Assembly: GCA_964584995.1 (NCBI GenBank)
Contig: CAZPCA010000121.1
Location: 1 to 7,836 of the forward strand
Length of the DNA: 7,836 nucleotides
Reading direction: 5' to 3'
From: JAJTFW01 sp964584995
GTDB lineage: Bacteria; Bacteroidota; Bacteroidia; AKYH767-A; OLB10
This document shows positions 6,342 through 7,836 of the stretch, one piece after another. Positions within the stretch are counted from its first letter, which is position 1; the number at the start of each line of letters is the position of its first letter. A program made the translations under genes and the position numbers. Below the pieces are notes generated by a model that did no database searches, was not told the origin of the DNA, and saw only the letters and a program-made list of their open reading frames with translations.

Positions 6342-7595
6342 ATGACCTTTCAGGAACTCGCTTTGCATCCTTCCATACTGGATGCCTTGCAGCAAAAGGG
6401 CTATCAGACACCTACTCCGGTGCAGGCCCAAACCATTCCGGCTGTGATGGCCGGACGCGATGTGCTCTCACTCGCTCAGACGGGAACCGGTAAAACGGCA
6501 GCCTTTGCACTTCCCATCCTTCATCGGCTGGCCACCGGCCAGGTATCCTCCAGGGGGATACGTGTGCTGGTATTGGCGCCCACACGCGAGCTGGCCATTC
6601 AGATCCACGACAATTTCACGGCCTATGGCAAATCCCTGCCCTTCAAAATCGCCCTGTTGTACGGTGGTGTGGGGCAACAACCCCAGGAGCAGGCCTTGCG
6701 CCGGCAGCCCTCGATTGTGATCGCCACTCCGGGACGGCTTTTGGACCTCTATGATCAGGGTCACCTCAAGCTCGGCGAAGTGGAATTGCTCGTGCTCGAC
6801 GAATGCGACCGCATGCTCGACATGGGTTTCGCCCGCGACCTCAATAAGATCCTCGGCCTGCTGCCGCGCCAGCGACAAACCCTGCTGCTAAGCGCCACCA
6901 TGCCCGAAGACATCCGGGCCATGGCGGAAAAGCACATGTCCGATCCCGTTAGGGTGCAGATAGTTCCCGACCAGAACAACCTGCCCAGGATACGGCAGCG
7001 CATGTATTACGTGAACCGTGACCGCAGAATGGATCTGTTGCTGGACGTGCTCCAACAGGAGGCCGCTGCCCAGGTGCTTATTTTTACCCGAACCAAACGT
7101 GGCGCCGACCGATTGGCGAAGGTGTTGTCGAAAGACGGCCACTCCGCTCAATCCATCCACGGCGATAAATCACAGAGCCAACGCGAAAAGGCCCTGCTTG
7201 CGTTCCGGTCCAAGCGACTGGAGGTGCTGGTGGCCACCGACCTCGCTTCACGCGGCATCGATGTCAAGGAACTCGACTTGGTCATTAATTACGATATGCC
7301 TGCAGAGGCGGAAACCTATGTGCACCGTATCGGCCGTACAGGCCGTGCCGGGCGGGAAGGCGTATCCGTTAGTTTCCGTGGCTTCGACGATGCCGATGTC
7401 GAAAAGGACCTGGTGCGCAAATACGGCAGTGACCTGGACATCATCCGTCAGCACCCCTTTCTTCCCGACGGCGTACTCATTCCGCCGGATCCTGCACATG
7501 CACAAAAGATGAAGGAGCAGGCACAGGCCCGCCGTCAGACGAGGCAGCAACAGGCAGCCGGTGGTCAGCGCGGAGGAAGGCAGCGCGGACGCTGA
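6342..7595 (+). CDS. DEAD-box ATP-dependent RNA helicase, RhlE-like, with DECD motif II
   Basis: This 417-residue cytoplasmic protein should unwind short RNA duplexes using ATP, in ribosome assembly, RNA decay or cold adaptation. The motifs appear in order: Q motif with F3 and GYQTPTPVQ (20-28), motif I AQTGTGKT (45-52), Ia PTRELA (80-85), GG (108-109), Ib TPGR (129-132), II DECD (153-156), III SAT (184-186), IV LIFTRTK (246-252), V ATDLASRGID (298-307) and VI HRIGRTGRAG (328-337). The opening and the stretch RMLDMGF after motif II are RhlE-like. Motif II has Cys155 where nearly all bacterial members have Ala; the ATPase acids D153 and E154 are kept, so activity is expected. The tail (about 390-417) is rich in Arg, Gln and Gly and probably binds RNA nonspecifically. 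The start at 6342 puts the Q-motif phenylalanine at its usual place. It has its own promoter at 6161-6192. Confidence 0.96.
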   Translation: MTFQELALHPSILDALQQKGYQTPTPVQAQTIPAVMAGRDVLSLAQTGTGKTAAFALPILHRLATGQVSSRGIRVLVLAPTRELAIQIHDNFTAYGKSLPFKIALLYGGVGQQPQEQALRRQPSIVIATPGRLLDLYDQGHLKLGEVELLVLDECDRMLDMGFARDLNKILGLLPRQRQTLLLSATMPEDIRAMAEKHMSDPVRVQIVPDQNNLPRIRQRMYYVNRDRRMDLLLDVLQQEAAAQVLIFTRTKRGADRLAKVLSKDGHSAQSIHGDKSQSQREKALLAFRSKRLEVLVATDLASRGIDVKELDLVINYDMPAEAETYVHRIGRTGRAGREGVSVSFRGFDDADVEKDLVRKYGSDLDIIRQHPFLPDGVLIPPDPAHAQKMKEQAQARRQTRQQQAAGGQRGGRQRGR

Positions 7596-7605
7596 TGTAT
7601 CAGCG
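7590..7605. repeat. Palindrome containing both convergent stop codons
   Basis: CGCTGA (7590-7595) and TCAGCG (7600-7605) form a perfect six-base-pair inverted repeat around TGTA. The helicase TGA is the end of one arm and the opposing gene's TGA, read on the minus strand, is the start of the other. No T run follows on either strand, so a terminator role is possible but unproven. Confidence 0.5.
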
Positions 7606-7836
7606 CTTCATCACCTGTTGCCGGTAAGTACCGGACGCTCCCCGCAATTCGATGATGTAGGAGCCCTGCGGTATTCCTGAAAGGGAGATTTGTGCAGGCC
7701 ATGCATCTATGCTTCCTCCCGCTACGCGCCGCCCGCGAATATCGAGCAGGAGGTACGTTGCAGCAGCGGTGGAGTTACGGTGATGGATGTTCAGCACATC
7801 GCCTGCAGGGTTGGGAAAAATTGTCCAAGGATTCAG
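7600..7836 (-). CDS. C-terminal T9SS sorting domain of a secreted protein, 5' end missing
   Basis: On the minus strand the frame is open from base 7836 to the TGA at 7602-7600, giving the last 78 residues of a larger protein. It reads NPWTIFPNPAGDVLNI, then YLLLDIRGRRV, ISLSGIPQGSYIIEL and QQVMKR. This is a complete T9SS type A sorting domain: the FPNPAGD opening, the central D-RGR turn and the G-Y-I strand before a short basic end. The domain directs the protein across the outer membrane and is normally removed during surface attachment. The GTG at 7797 lies inside the domain and is not the start. What the mature protein does cannot be told, since that part lies outside the window. It converges on the helicase gene with four bases between the stops. 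Confidence 0.88.
   Translation of the reverse strand: MNPWTIFPNPAGDVLNIHHRNSTAAATYLLLDIRGRRVAGGSIDAWPAQISLSGIPQGSYIIELRGASGTYRQQVMKR

Overview
The window reads as a chromosomal fragment of a member of the Bacteroidota (Bacteroidetes). Three of its five genes end in the C-terminal sorting domain of the type IX secretion system (T9SS), which is confined to that phylum. Starts lack usable Shine-Dalgarno sequences, and one gap carries a textbook Bacteroidota promoter (TTTG, 20 bases, TAtcTTTG). Coding DNA looks moderately GC-rich and the gaps are more AT-rich. I cannot name a genus.

Layout, left to right. (1) Bases 1-1323, plus strand: the 3' part of a secreted LamG-domain protein with a somewhat degenerate T9SS tail; its start lies outside the window. 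(2) Bases 1437-4910, plus strand: a 1157-residue secreted protein that I read as a PNGase F-type peptide-N-glycosidase. Its first catalytic jelly-roll domain is split by about 520 inserted residues that include a LamG domain. It ends in a clear T9SS sorting domain and is followed by two tandem terminator-like hairpins. (3) About 5042-6148, plus strand: a membrane-bound fatty acid (acyl-lipid or acyl-CoA) desaturase with all three histidine boxes. (4) Bases 6342-7595, plus strand: an RhlE-like DEAD-box RNA helicase whose motif II reads DECD. It has its own strong promoter and a leader of about 140 bases. (5) Bases 7600-7836, minus strand: the 3' end of another T9SS cargo gene, converging on the helicase with four bases between the stop codons.

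The first two genes plausibly belong together: adjacent, same strand, both exported through T9SS, both with a LamG (glycan- or protein-binding) domain, one with a predicted N-glycan-releasing activity. The desaturase (membrane lipid unsaturation) and the helicase (RNA unwinding) are typical housekeeping or cold-adaptation functions and need not be linked to the secreted proteins. Terminators and a promoter separate the units, so this looks like a row of short transcription units and not one operon. I saw no mobile element, CRISPR array, tRNA or rRNA. The most interesting object is the PNGase with a whole accessory module threaded through its catalytic domain while the three expected acidic residues appear to be kept.
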